NCBI GenBank assembly: GCA_003254885.1
Contig: QANT01002677.1
Coordinates: 1 to 64,000, forward strand
Reading direction: 5' to 3'
Length of the DNA stretch: 64,000 bases
From: Purshia tridentata
Lineage: Eukaryota; Streptophyta; Magnoliopsida; Rosales; Rosaceae
The notes beneath the pieces were generated by a model, which was given only the letters and a program-made list of their open reading frames with translations, was not told the origin of the DNA and did no database searches. Every line of letters starts with the position of its first letter. The first letter of the stretch is position 1. Below are positions 47,377-59,696 of the stretch, piece after piece. Both the position numbers and the translations under genes were made by a program.

Positions 47377-50300
47377 TCAAATTTTGGACATTGTGTAATC
47401 CATTGCGTCAACCAGAAAATCTGCAAGCAAAAGACACAACACAATTGGGACTAGAAATTTTTGGACTGACTAGTCACTCACTAGCATGCTTTGATTGTTT
47501 AGATGAGAGACAAAAAGCTGTACCTGCATCTTCCTTAGTGAAGCACAGGGGAGGTGTGATTCTGAAAACATTTCCATAGAAGCCACCTTTGCCGATCAAT
47601 ACTCCCAAATCTAATAGTAAAGAAAAAACGAAGACACTATGAGTTATTAGATCATGTAACATTAAAGAATAGATGGGGACTAAGAGATCATCACAAACCT
47701 TTCATCTTGTCCATTACATGTACAGTTTCAGCCTTGGCAGGTGTTTTCAGCTCACGATCAGAGACAAGTTCAACTCCAAGCATTAACCCTTTTCCTCTCA
47801 CGTCCCCAATAACTACATAAGCAACCATCACCAGAAGTTTATAATGGATACTGATGCAATAGACTGCTTAATGCACAAACTAAAAATGGAGTAAGAGTAA
47901 GAGAGTTTACGTTCATATTTATCCTTAAGGGCATTGAGTCTTTCTTTCAGATATGATCCCACAACAAACGCATTCTCCTGAAGTTTTTCTTTCTCAATCA
48001 CTTTTAGAACAGCAAGTCCTGCAGCTGTACATACTGGATTCCCGCCAAAGGTGTTGAAGTAATTACGGCGAGTCAGGACCTCTGCAACCTCAGGAGTGGT
48101 TACCACAGCCCCAAGGGGAATGCCATTTCCAATACCCTGTAGATGCCAGAGAAGAAACAGGTCAGACATTGCTTGGATTGGAACTTAATGGATGGTTGAT
48201 GCATAAATAAAGAAAGGAATGAAGTGAAGGTTGGTCTTTAGTTAACCTTAGCCATTGTCACTATGTCAGGCACGACACCATGGCCCTCAAAGCCCCAGAA
48301 GTGGCTCCCAGTGCGAGCAAAACCAGACTGGACCTCATCAGCAATGAAAAGGCCTCCAGCTTTCTTTACACTGTTATAAACGGTTGGCAAGTAACCTGGG
48401 GCCAATTCTACAATTCCGCCTACGCCCTGTTACATATGTGAGAAAGATGACAACTCGCTGTTACATATAGTATCAACTATTCAAATGATGAAATGGTAGG
48501 TAATAGTTTGATTATGAGGCAGATGACATACCTGTATGGCTTCACACATGAAACCAGCAACATGGCCAGAAGTTCCAAAGTCAATGAGATCTTGAACATC
48601 TTTGGCATACTTCTCTCCATCAGAACCAAAAACCCCTCTGTATGGGTCTGGATTTATGGCATGATGAACTCCACTCTGTTGATCCAAACAATATAATTGA
48701 GTGTTAGCCAACTGTGCATAACCTTTAAGCAATTTGATTTTACATAGCTACTACACCCTCCAAAAAAATCCAAAAACAGTAAGCCCTCTAATAATTGACA
48801 TTCTAATAAGGTGATTATAAGACTTAATTATTTCTCATTCATCAAATTAGATGTGGATGACCGAAATGCACAGTGGATGAGAAACAAGTTCTTATTTAGG
48901 GAGGGAGGTTGACATTATTAGAGACTTTTACACGTATTAGACAATTAACTCTATATACAATTGTCTCTACTATGTCTTAAGATCCTCATTTAAGGGTTCA
49001 GAATCAGAACTTCAATTAATTAAGGATTTTATAAAAGATGAGCCAGAAGAAGTATATTTAACTTGAAGTCTTAAAAGCATCTCATGTCTTTGTTGGAGAA
49101 GCAAAAGATTTTAAGAATGCTTAACAACCTTGCGTGTCTCCTTCTCTTACTTAAACTAGTGCCCCAATTATTTATCAAGGCTGAAAAAGTCTAACAAACT
49201 ATTGAACTTTGGTTTCACAGCCTAACTTTCTCTTTAGGCATACTAATAATTTATTTTAGTGTCATCATAAAAATAAAACCCAATAATAGAGTCTTATTAA
49301 CTTTATGTAAAATTAAATAAATAATGTTATAGGACAAAATATAATTAAATAACAAATACAATAAAATATAGAGTATAAGGACTCATTTGACACTGCTTCT
49401 TAGAAGCGCTTTTATTTAGTAGTGCTTTTGCTAGAAGTGGGTATATAAATAAGCACATACAAATTTTTATAAAAATTCTAAGTAGTACATGCAAAAGAGT
49501 TTAAAGTGTTTTTTGTAAAAGTACTTGTCAGATGCTTCTCAAAAAACTCTTTAAAAACGCTTTTATAATTCAGAACCACTTATCTATATTTCTGTCAAAT
49601 GCTATATAAAACGCATTTAATAATCTAAAACGATTTTGGCAATTTTAGAAATATTATCAAACGGACCCTAAATTTTGAAATGAAGTTTATTCCTTGAAAA
49701 CTCATGAAATATAAGAAATGTGAAAAATGATCAGCTTATGCCTTATGGGCATTTGTTTATTGGTGCATGAATTAATATTGTGGTCTTATTTTTCCACATT
49801 GAAGAGGCAGTTCACTCTTTAGTCTTTTTCCTCACTTAAAAAGTATAGAAATTGACTCCAAGAGGACCCATGCGGCCATCCAAAAGGAAAACAGAGAAAT
49901 GTATTATGTGATAAGCATTGATTTGGACATGTTTATCGTTTAGCAATATTAATATACAGGTGGTTCAATTTTAGCATCATTAGAAGGTTCACTTAATGTG
50001 AATGTCCAATTGGGCTGACATGGTTCGGTGGTGGTGTCGATATCTTATCCTGGGGCTACCTCCACCAAATCATGAATGACAGCATATTTATATAGACTAT
50101 ATAGTCTTAGCCTGTTCGCTAGTACCATTTGGATAACCTCACGTGCTTTGTGACAAGTGGACGTATAGCAACATTATAAAACTCTGTATGGTAATAATAA
50201 TCATGACTCATAGTAATGGTGGCCCAATAATCTCTATTTATAAATAGGGTAATCAAAAGGAATTAATCTCTTTTAGTATATTAATAATTAAGATTATTAC

Positions 50301-51626
50301 ATCATGTATTAAAGTAGTGCAATAAGTTCATTTTTGTTCGTCACAATTGCGATAATATAAGCAAATCCGATGCCTAATTTGATATCCTTTTTAGTATCAA
50401 ACATCTCATCAAAACTATTGAAGGAAGAAAAGAGAGATAAATAAAAAGTGAAAAACTTAAACGATTCTGAGAAGATATCTAGTGCTAAAACGGATATATG
50501 CTAGATACCATATCTGCACTTGATGGATAACAGCTATTACCTTCCCACGATGATGGTAATGTTACATCAAGTATGAATGTAGTGCAATGAGTTTATTTTT
50601 GATGATCATCGTTACCACCGTCATGAATGACACATGTCATTTAAATATATGATGATAATACTTAGCTTGAAGAGCCAAAAAGAATTCCGTAATGCAATAT
50701 AGAGTATAGTATAAGAATAAGAATATACCTGGATGACATTAAATTTCCAGTTGGCCTGGGCAGTGGCCCCCATAGTCCCAGCACCGTTGCCATGGTATGC
50801 GTTCCTCAACGAGATTATGTCATGGCACCCAGTGTACAACCGAGCTATCAGCATCGCTAACTCGTTCGCTTCCGTCCCCGAATTCGTAAAAAACACCACC
50901 TACAATTTTAATTCAATTTGAAGTCACGCTTCTGATTGTGACCCGTAACAACAAATCATAACATCATCACTCTCTTTACACTGACAAACTTGCTATTCAT
51001 TAATCACAAATAATTGTGGACCGTCCGATCATGTGTGATTCATTCATTAGGAACCTTGAGATTTCCAGGCAACTTGGAAGCGAGGGCCTTGGCGAAATCG
51101 GAGATTTGGTGGTTGAGGTAGAGGATGGTGGAGTGTTGTAAGCGCTTCATTTGGTTGACTATCGCCGCCACCACATCGGGGTGGCAGTGCCCGCAGCTCA
51201 CCGTAGCAATCCCTCCGAAACCGTCCAAAAACCTCCGTCCATTCTCGTCGAACAAGTACTGCCTCTTCCCGTCTACGATGTTCAGCTGCCACACACAATA
51301 TTATTATTGATTATGACGCAATTAATCTCATTAGTTTCAATGAAAAATAACGGAAATTTAATCATCGGGTGCGTGCTCACGGGTTTGTTGTAGAAGTAGA
51401 ACATGGAGGGGCTCAGGTACTCCTTGCGTTGGGCCAGGATCTCGTCGCCGGTGGGACCGGTGTAGGGCGGAGGGGTGTAATTGAAGGGGGGCATTTTGGG
51501 AATTGCTACGCCATTGTCGGGAACAAAGGATTCTTTTTGGGCTAGCTGAGAGAAGCAGCGATGATGCCAATATCGCAGAGATTTTTCGGTTCCCGGTATT
51601 ACCCTTCTCCCAATGAATCCCTGCAT
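47377..51626 (-). CDS. AGT2: Alanine--glyoxylate aminotransferase 2 homologue, mitochondrial
   Basis: Class-III PLP-dependent aminotransferase of the AGXT2-like plant group (alanine:glyoxylate, possibly beta-alanine or beta-aminoisobutyrate transamination) in mitochondria. Nine exons on minus: 51626-51381, 51285-51055, 50899-50729, 48675-48532, 48426-48247, 48136-47911, 47812-47699, 47610-47524, 47420-47377. They total 1443 nt and 480 residues, matching the family. The N-terminus ([20 protein letters not shown]) is Arg-rich without acids, as a mitochondrial presequence. Motifs are [39 protein letters not shown], the cofactor Asp in [14 protein letters not shown], and the PLP Lys in DIVTMAKGIGNG (split by intron 5). 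It ends [14 protein letters not shown]. Intron 3 is unusually large (48676-50728) and carries a MITE-like relic. The sequence appears intact. Confidence 0.95.
49378..49676. mobile_element. MITE-like relic in AGT2 intron 3
   Basis: The ends GGACTCATTTGACA (left) and, in reverse complement, GGGTCCGTTTGATA (right) match at most positions and so form an imperfect terminal inverted repeat of about 14 bp. The interior is rich in GCTTTT/AAAAGCGCTT motifs, as in common plant hAT-type MITEs. No ORF and no clear target duplication. Superfamily assignment is tentative. Confidence 0.5.
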
Positions 51627-54600
51627 TTTATGTTCTCCTTTCGCTTCGCTTCGCTGCTCCTCTCTCTCGATTTCGGTTTCGGTTTCTGAAGATTCCGAAA
51701 ATGCAGGAGTTTTTGATGATGAAAGAGAAGAGAAAGAGAGTAGTGGAGGTGGAGCTAATAGAGGCGAAGACGGAGGGGGGTTTATATAGGGATATTGGTT
51801 ACATGAGCACGTTAAAAATTACACCAACGCACACGGACCTAAGGTGGTAAAAAATTAAATTAAAAACGAAAAATACCAAATTTCCATTTGAGAACGAAAC
51901 CTGCCTTTTCTTGTCTGTATTGTATGTCTATTTCTATTTGTGAATGGTGGGAGGATGAATCTGCCCACTGTAATGTAACGCATTCCAATTATGATTCGTT
52001 TTCCTTCTTTCTTTTTTTAATGGACATGTATACCAATAATTGTTTTCCAAAATGTGGAATTTACTTTCCTTTTTCATTCATACAGTAATAGGTGTCCTAT
52101 TCACTATATACAAATATCAAGTTGCTAAACAATTGAAAGTTTGTTGATATAACATGTGAGATGATTGTAACAAATGATTTTCTTTTTTGGATTAATTAGC
52201 TTCTATAAGATTCATAACCCTCGCATGAACTTTCGATAACTACATAATTCATACTATGTGGGTCTGATTTATTATTATTACTATTATCATTGCTAGGGAT
52301 CTTAATTTTTTTCCCTAATTTTTATTTCTCAACTTATATGATATTTATATATTGAATATTAAAAATTAAGAAAACAAAAACAAAAACGCTTTCTAGTAAA
52401 CTGATGATAATATTCATTTATTTAGCACATGTACATGTTCGTTTATGTATCTTCCTTAAGTAAATGTGGGTTGGTGACTGTACAAGTTATAATAATGAAA
52501 CTCAAATTCAGCTAATAACTTTTTAGTCTAAGTTTTATCTTTGTCAGAGGCTAAAATTGAAAGTTAATATTATTAACTCAAGTCATTTTGAGAGGGAGGG
52601 GTGAAAAGTTGGGTTTTAAAATCGAGTCTTGATGTAAATCTTTAATGCTAGACCAAAATATGAGCATGAAATAAATAGAGGGACAAATGAACTCTGTCAA
52701 ATGACAGCATAACTCACAAGCCGTTGAGACCCATTTTTGCACAAAAAACATTTGAAGGAGTTAAGAAAGTTGTGAAGCTAAACACATTAAAGACCAATTA
52801 AAGAAACGCAGACGTGGGATAGAGTTACAAGATCAGACGGCATGTGACTATGTGAGAAACCAAAGCAAGAAATGTCCAGAAAATGAAAGCATCATTTCCA
52901 TAAATTGGAAATGGTAGCGTAAAGGAAAGCTAGGCTGCACCATTTACGTAATACTACAAACCAATTGAGAGAGACATTTTGTAATTTATAAACAATAAAA
53001 CAAGTGAGCGTGACAGCCATATTCAGATATACATGTTTTGTTTCACTTTTCCAAGGACTCGGGTGTAGTGGTGGAGGTTGCAACTTACATTTGCTTCCAA
53101 TTTTTAGGCTGTAAGGCAACGTATCTTATGTATATTTGTAAACACCGATTATAGACTTTACAGTCCTTTTGTTTACTAGACACACTGGCACCCCTTTTAA
53201 GTCTCAGAACAAAGAAAGAAGACAGCCTTTATGAAAACCATACATGGGTCCTTAGTCCGCATTTTGATGTTGATCTTGTGTTTGTATTTAATATGTATTG
53301 CGTTATTTTAGACTCCACATCGCATTATTTTGAATAAAAGTACAAAATCAACAACAATAAGAAATCAACAAAGGATCTTATTTCGCCCACTATATGAAAG
53401 ATTTGTGGAGCTCGAGTGCTCGACCCGGACGTGGGAGACTCCACTATTTACATTATGGTTGTTCCAAAAAGTTACTTAGCCAATAATTGAAGCCTGACCA
53501 AGATTAATACTAAATCAGTCAAAATGAACTTGGTCGAAAATTTGGGCCAAATGCGAGCTGAGGATATCACGCTATTTATATCTTGGAGAATCACTAATGA
53601 AACAACTTTTGCTGAAATAGATACTAGCCATGAACTATCTCAACAACTATAAACAATTCAATAGATTAATAAAGCAACTTTGAAGTTGTGGCCATGGTGA
53701 AGTGTGAGCAGAGCAGGGCAATAATGCGCTTAAACTATATAAATTTTCAATTAGATAATCATAAACAGAATGACCAAAGTACAAAACCAAAGTGTGCAAC
53801 GCAAAAGTCATCTTCGCAACAAAAAATGGATTTCGACATCCGAGTTAATCAGATGGCACCATTGCGTGTTTTCTGCGTAGGATTTCCACATCTCTATCAT
53901 CGCCTAGTTATTTTATAGCAAGTCTCTGCAAAACAAAACACCTTCATAGACATCCCATTTAGAAGACAACCTTTCCCGGAAAACAACTAATCGAAAAGAA
54001 CTAGACGTACGTTTTCATCTCACGTAAAAAACAATCCATAGTCTGACAACATAAAATGCTAAACTATCTGCAGGAAAACATCAAGGAAAAATACATATCA
54101 ATATTATATGATAAGCACATCCGTTCATGCCGAATCAGCAATGCAAGCCGATGACACTAAATAATCTAGTCAGCAGATTGAACACACTGGATTATTGCAA
54201 TAGCATAATTGATGCTCAAGTAAATCGACATAGGAAGACAAGGGACCTACGTCAGATCACATTCCATATTGTTTTTAGGCAAGTATCTTATCTTGACAAC
54301 TCCAATTAGATTCCTTGCATATGTGGATTCATTTTTTTATTTTGCAAGTCTCATGGATTATTCAGGTTTCTGACAAGTTCAAGATTATAAAAAGTAAAGA
54401 GATAATCATATTATCCAACGGGACAATGCATCCAAGTATCACTGAACTCATTATTTAAGCTGCTATTAAGCTAATTGAAATTTATTTTTTTTTGGTGGCC
54501 GTGTAGCTAATACACCAAACCAAATTTAAATAAAACTATGGCAGCAATAATTTTGAGATGAGTGAAATGAATTATATTCAAGTTGCAGCCACAGCGTAAA

Positions 54601-54821
54601 TCTCAAAGTCGACAACTTGTATTAATATTTCATTATAAATGTAGCTTGTAAAAAGATTATTCTATAGAGAGCTTGTGGAGGTCATCAACTGCTGGAAATA
54701 TTATATTCATATTACTCCACCCACTGGATTGTGATGCTAAGATAGTGAAAATTAAACAATGTATAGAAGTAGAAAAGATGCCAGACCTGCGGCTACAGAT
54801 GAAGGATGTCTCTGATATATT
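51627..54821. other. Intergenic region between the AGT2 and ALKBH1 genes
   Basis: About 3.2 kb. The first 200 bp are the AGT2 leader and promoter, with CT-rich sequence in the transcribed direction. The rest is AT-rich without a recognisable gene. Confidence 0.5.
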
Positions 54822-57057
54822 CTAATACTGTCTGAATGTGAGATTAAGACGGCCAGGACGAAGCTCAGTTTCTTCCAGCATATTATATGGAGCTGTGTCT
54901 GGTATGATGGATGACACACCATGAAAAATATGTCTTGATTGCCCGCCAAATACCAACACATCTCCTGATTCCAAAACAACACTCTTTGCCTTTTCAATAT
55001 CTCTCTGATCCCCATAGAGAAAATCTGCTGAATCGCCTATAGAAATGGAGACGACAGGTAATCCTTGTTGCAGAGACTTTCTACTTTCATCACGATCCTG
55101 AAAATCCAAACTTTGTTTCAGCACCAAAAAATTCTCAATATAATTATTTCTTTTAAGAACAATTCTGAATCTTGGAAAGCAACACAAACATATGAATACT
55201 ATTAACTGAAATAAACAGCATTGAAGGAAAACTAACATACACACACATAAGAGTAAGTACTCTCTATCACTAAACCTACAAGTCCCCAGTAAGTACTCTC
55301 TATCACTAAAGCTACATAAATAAAGCCTACTTCTATGTTACAGTTTTGATGTGTGTAAAACTAATGTACAAATATGCTCATTTTCATCAATTTGTAGACC
55401 CTGCAGTATGCAAACAAATATGGTTATCTAGGAAGTGTATTTCAGTAAATACCTGGTGAAGACCCAGCCGCCCAGTGGTTGTGTAAAAGTTTGCAATGCA
55501 TATGTTGGGAGACATTAAAGGGAGTACTTCTTCTGGTCTGCTAACTCTGAGTTCCTCTTTAATCTGGGCATGTGCCTCTTGGATTGATTTTTTAACCAAC
55601 AAACTAAATTCAAGAGGAATGCCAGGAGGTCGAGTACCATCTATTGGTCGTCTATCTTCATATTTCTTTGTCTCAGGATCCCAGTTCAGGCCAAGGCACA
55701 TCATCTGCAGACGAAGTTTTGCTCCACATTGGAACTCTGGCTGATAAAAACCCCCAGGGCCCTTACCAAGCTCCCGACATTGTTTTACTATTTCAACCTA
55801 AAAATTTAGATGTTACCAAGGTATTACTAATTAATGAGTTTCAGGTAAAAAGAAGAATTGGCATAACAAAATAAAATTATCAAAGAATTGCAAATGCACA
55901 TCATTTCTGAAACTTGATGATCTACTAGACCACTTGTTCTGTCTGGAATTGCTAAACTTGGATTTAGAAGTGAAAGAATGCAAACCTGTTCACTGAGGGT
56001 GACATAATTTTTCAATAAAACCATCCCTGGCCTCAGTACTGTTGCAGTACCCTCTGCTTCATTCTCGAATTCTATCTCTCTTGCATGCAAAGAGGCTTCA
56101 TGTGCAAAACTTCTTCTCCCAGACAAGCATATATCAAACGGTTCATTATAATGCAAACCCTTAGACCAATCTGAATTCTTAGCAGCAGCTGCATATTTGA
56201 AATTTCTTGGGGCAGAATAAGACTTTTCTGCCCAACCATGCTTGAGTTTCTTACCAAAATGGGTAGGCAAAGAAAGCTTCTCCATCTTACATTTCTCCAT
56301 CCTACTTTGAAAATTCGAGCTCTCAAGTTGAGATGCACCAATATTCTTAGAACTTGAACTGCTGCCAGCATCCTCCACAGTTTCCTTTGATATCAAATCA
56401 ATTTTAGTTTTCCTTTTATTGAAATGAGCATCAGCACTGAGTGAGGAACATTGTCTCTTATGATCAGTATAACCTGATGGAGGCCTGGGAACAAGTTGCT
56501 TTGATCTACTACCAGATAAAATTGGAGTAAAATGGTAAAATAATATTGGAATACTTCCAACCTGTATCATCTGGCAGTTTTTGTTTCTATTACCCGAAGT
56601 ATTGCAACAATGCGCACAGCTAAAAACCTATTAAATTAGTTTACACAATAAGAAACACAACTCAGTTTAGCAAGATGATGATATCAAACTAAGTATTATT
56701 AACCTTGTTCAAGATTATGAATTTAAAAAAACCCACGACATGAAATTTGAAAACCACTAGTACTTTTTTGTTCTTGCTTCTTTGTTCTTATAATATGAGA
56801 CTTTTTATTTTTTAAAGAAAAAAATAAAAAAAATAGACATGAATAAAAAATTAACTCACGGAGCCGTCGTAACTAGGAATTACGAAAATGCCACTGGGGG
56901 TGGCGGGTGAAGCAGGTGGTTTCGAACTAGAAGTGAGCCCATCGCTGCTGGAATTCATCTTCTGAATTCGCAGTGGATAAACTTTGCGGGGAATAAACAG
57001 CTCCGAGAATGAACGACGGAGAAGCGCTGAGGAAAGAAGGGTCATACGGTACTGCAA
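54822..57057 (-). CDS. ALKBH1-type Fe(II)/2-oxoglutarate dioxygenase
   Basis: AlkB-family demethylase, closest by motif to plant ALKBH1-like proteins (candidate DNA 6mA or RNA/tRNA demethylases). Four exons on minus: 57057-56860, 56561-55986, 55797-55453 and 55097-54822. They sum to 1395 nt, 464 residues; a second in-frame ATG at 57045 would give 460. The first 60 residues are basic and Ser-rich (LLRRSFSELFIPRKVYPLR), possibly an organelle-targeting presequence. Residues about 67-245 are low-complexity and poorly conserved. The catalytic part contains VLRPGMVLLKNYVTLSEQ, CLGLNWDPETKKYEDRRP, ICIANFYTTTGRLGLHQD with the iron-binding H-x-D (split by intron 3), a distal His in SRHIFHGVSS, and RPGRLNLTFRQY with the 2OG-binding R-x5-R at the C-terminus. 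All catalytic residues are present. The exact substrate cannot be told from sequence. Confidence 0.93.
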
Positions 57058-58180
57058 GAGTTACATATTCGACAACCCATTAGAGCATTAAAGCTGCGAA
57101 GCTTGATCGACACCGTGTGGATACAAATTCAATGCTTTTTTGGCGGTTGTTCAGCTTCAGCTTTATCCGTGGTGGCGATTCATGTGATTCCGAGGTTTGC
57201 CACGGGTTTGCTCAAAGTCAAAAAAGCCCAAACAGGTCTAGTTCGTGGAGCCCATTGGGCCACAAATCAGGCATGTCCAGAAAATGGCCTAACCCAACAA
57301 TTGTGGCGGGAAACCTTTGTCCACCTCGGCAACCCCACACGTCATTCAAGCGCCAGAACAATGTCAGCACTAAAAGCGTTGACACGTGGATCTCAACTTG
57401 ATTGTACACGTGGCGACACGCTCCACAGTTTTCATGATGCCACTCAAAATGAAAAAAGGCTGTGCCCTGCTTGCTGCCCACTACAAAGAAAGGCACTCGA
57501 TTAGCACCCAACCCATATTAGATGGGCCGGGCCCCACATCAAAATCACCGCCTGGCTTCTAAAATTGTACAGAAATATTTTTGCATACCACTATACACTT
57601 ACTCTAATCTTAACGTTATTCTTTAATTTCTTTCATCAATCGAAGTAATTCTAAAGGTGCAGCTCATGTCATATACTCATATGCAATCATCAAAATTTTT
57701 TTAATTTTTTTAATTTTTAAATTGAGAGAATGAATTTGGAACATTTTCAATATTATGGAGGAAAATATTAATTATTATCAAATTTTAAATTTTAAAAACC
57801 CAAAAGTACGACTCATTTTTATTCTATTCATTAATAACCTGCCAAGTTGTATACGAAAATTTAAGAAAATTTTTGGTAAGTGCAGGCTTCCCCTTTACCA
57901 AAACACCCTCACGTGGGGCAGGCTGTACACAATAAGCTTTTGGTCCTTCACTTTTGAAGACCTCAACAAGAATATTCACACCCCATTCCAATTTCCAGCA
58001 TGCCATGAACAACCCCACTACATTCACACATTTTGTTTACATTTACAAAGCAAAATGAAAGCTTCTACGCTTTTCGCAAAGTTCCACAATTCATGCCTAC
58101 CTTTTCATCAATACTTGTCAGAAAACCTTAATGCTTGTTTGGCAAACCCACCAGCCAAGCACACCAAACAATTCTCACTC
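57058..58180. other. Divergent intergenic region between the ALKBH1-type and PAN/lectin genes
   Basis: The two genes point away from this 1.1-kb spacer. It contains ACACGTGGA and ACACGTGGC (G-box-like cores near 57381-57410) and GGGCC motifs near 57520. A 133-codon + strand frame at 57103-57504 lacks any recognisable feature and is taken as non-coding. Confidence 0.5.
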
Positions 58181-59696
58181 ATGCAGCTCTATATCCTCCA
58201 TTTCTTCATTTTTCTCATTCTTTTGTCCAGTTATGGCTATTCAAAATCAGATATTCATGTTGGGTACCAGCTGATGTTGGCAGTGCCTGTTGAATACGGT
58301 GTGGGATTTATTGGGAGAGCTTTTCTGATGCAGACCAATGAAATACAACCCAATTTTAAAGTTGCATTGTGTGTTGATGCTGTGAATGGGAAGTACTCGT
58401 GCTCCTTGCAAGTCTTTCTTGGAGATGTGAAGGTGTGGAATTCAGGCCATTACGTGCGGTTTTACACTTCAGATGTATGCGTGCTTGAACTCACCCAAGG
58501 TGGAGATTTGAGGTTGAAGGGTCCAAATGACAGAGTGGGATGGCGAACCGGGACTTCTGGACAAGGTGTGGAGGTAAAGCAAAGCTAAATAGCAAAAATG
58601 AAGAATACCCAGATATAAAAAATGCATTTTTGTTTATATATGTGATCAAAATTGAATCTTTTTTGTCACATTGTTGCAGAGATTACAGATTTTGAGGACA
58701 GGCAATCTGGTTCTAGTTGATGTGTTGGGCAATATCAAATGGCAGAGTTTTAATTTTCCTACGGATGTAATGCTTTGGGGTCAGAGACTAAGTGTGGCCT
58801 CTCGCTTGACTTCTTTTCCAGTCAATTCCAGTTCATACTATTCACTGGAAATTGAGCGCAGCAGAATTGCTCTCTACTTGAACTCGGGTAAGTGGAACTA
58901 TTCGTATTGGGAATTTAAGCCTTCCAAGAACAGAAACATAGCTTTTATTAAATTGGGTACCAAAGGGTTAGAATTGTTCCGTGATAAACAAAAGAAAATT
59001 GCGCAGATTAGTCCATCAGGTGAAACGATATTTCAGCCCCTGCGGTTTTTGGCATTGGGGAACAAAACAGGGAATTTGAGGCTCTACTTTTACTCACCCA
59101 GCATGAACAAATTTGATGCTTCTTTTCAAGCACTCAACACCACTTGTGATCTTCCACTGGCTTGCAAACCTTATGGCATTTGCACCTTTTCCAGTGCTTG
59201 TTCTTGCATTCAACTTTTGACAAAAGAAAATAAGACCACTACTACTGGTACTTCTGAGTGTAGCACTCAAGGTGGGTTTTGTGGGAGAGGCAAGGCAGAG
59301 ATGCTTAGATTAGAGGGTGTGGCTACTGTGCTAAGGGATGCTCCTAAAGTAGTTAATGTAAGCAAAGAAGCATGTGCTAATTTGTGCTTGGAGGACTGTA
59401 AGTGTGCATCTGCATTATATACCAGTGAAAAAGAAGGCATTGAAGTACAAGAATGCTTTCTTTATGAAACGGTGATTGGTGTGAAACAGGTTGAAAGGGG
59501 AAGTGGGATGAGTTACATGGTAAAGGTTCCAAAGGGAACTCATAGGGGCCATGGGAAGTCCAATTTGAAAAAATGGGTGTTGATCCTGGTTGGAGTGGTT
59601 GATGGGTTGATTATTCTTCTTGTTTTTGGAGGGCTTGGCTACTACTTGATAAAGAAAAGAAGAAAACATGCATTGCCTAGTGGCCATAACAACTGA
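58181..59696 (+). CDS. PAN/B-lectin membrane protein lacking a kinase (At5g03700-like)
   Basis: Member of the G-type lectin S-domain group without the receptor kinase. Exons are 58181-58573 and 58680-59696 (GT/AG), giving 469 residues, near the size of Arabidopsis At5g03700. The ATG at 58181 is preferred over the in-frame one at 58055 because it begins a clean signal peptide (MQLYILHFFIFLILLSSYGY). The bulb-type lectin region is at about residues 25-190 (FLGDVKVWNSGHYVRF, LELTQGGDLRLKGP, LRTGNLVLVDVLGNIKWQSF, NFPTDVMLWGQ). A Cys-rich part follows (LACKPYGICTFSSACSC), then a PAN domain at about 350-420 (KEACANLCLEDCKCASALY). A single transmembrane helix (WVLILVGVVDGLIILLVFGG) and a short KKRRK tail close the protein. 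A cell-surface carbohydrate-binding or co-receptor role is inferred. Confidence 0.92.

Noticed and set aside
57103-57504. 133-codon + strand frame between two divergent genes
   Set aside because: No recognisable domain or signal peptide, no obvious relative, and it lies in a promoter region with G-box-like motifs; treated as chance.
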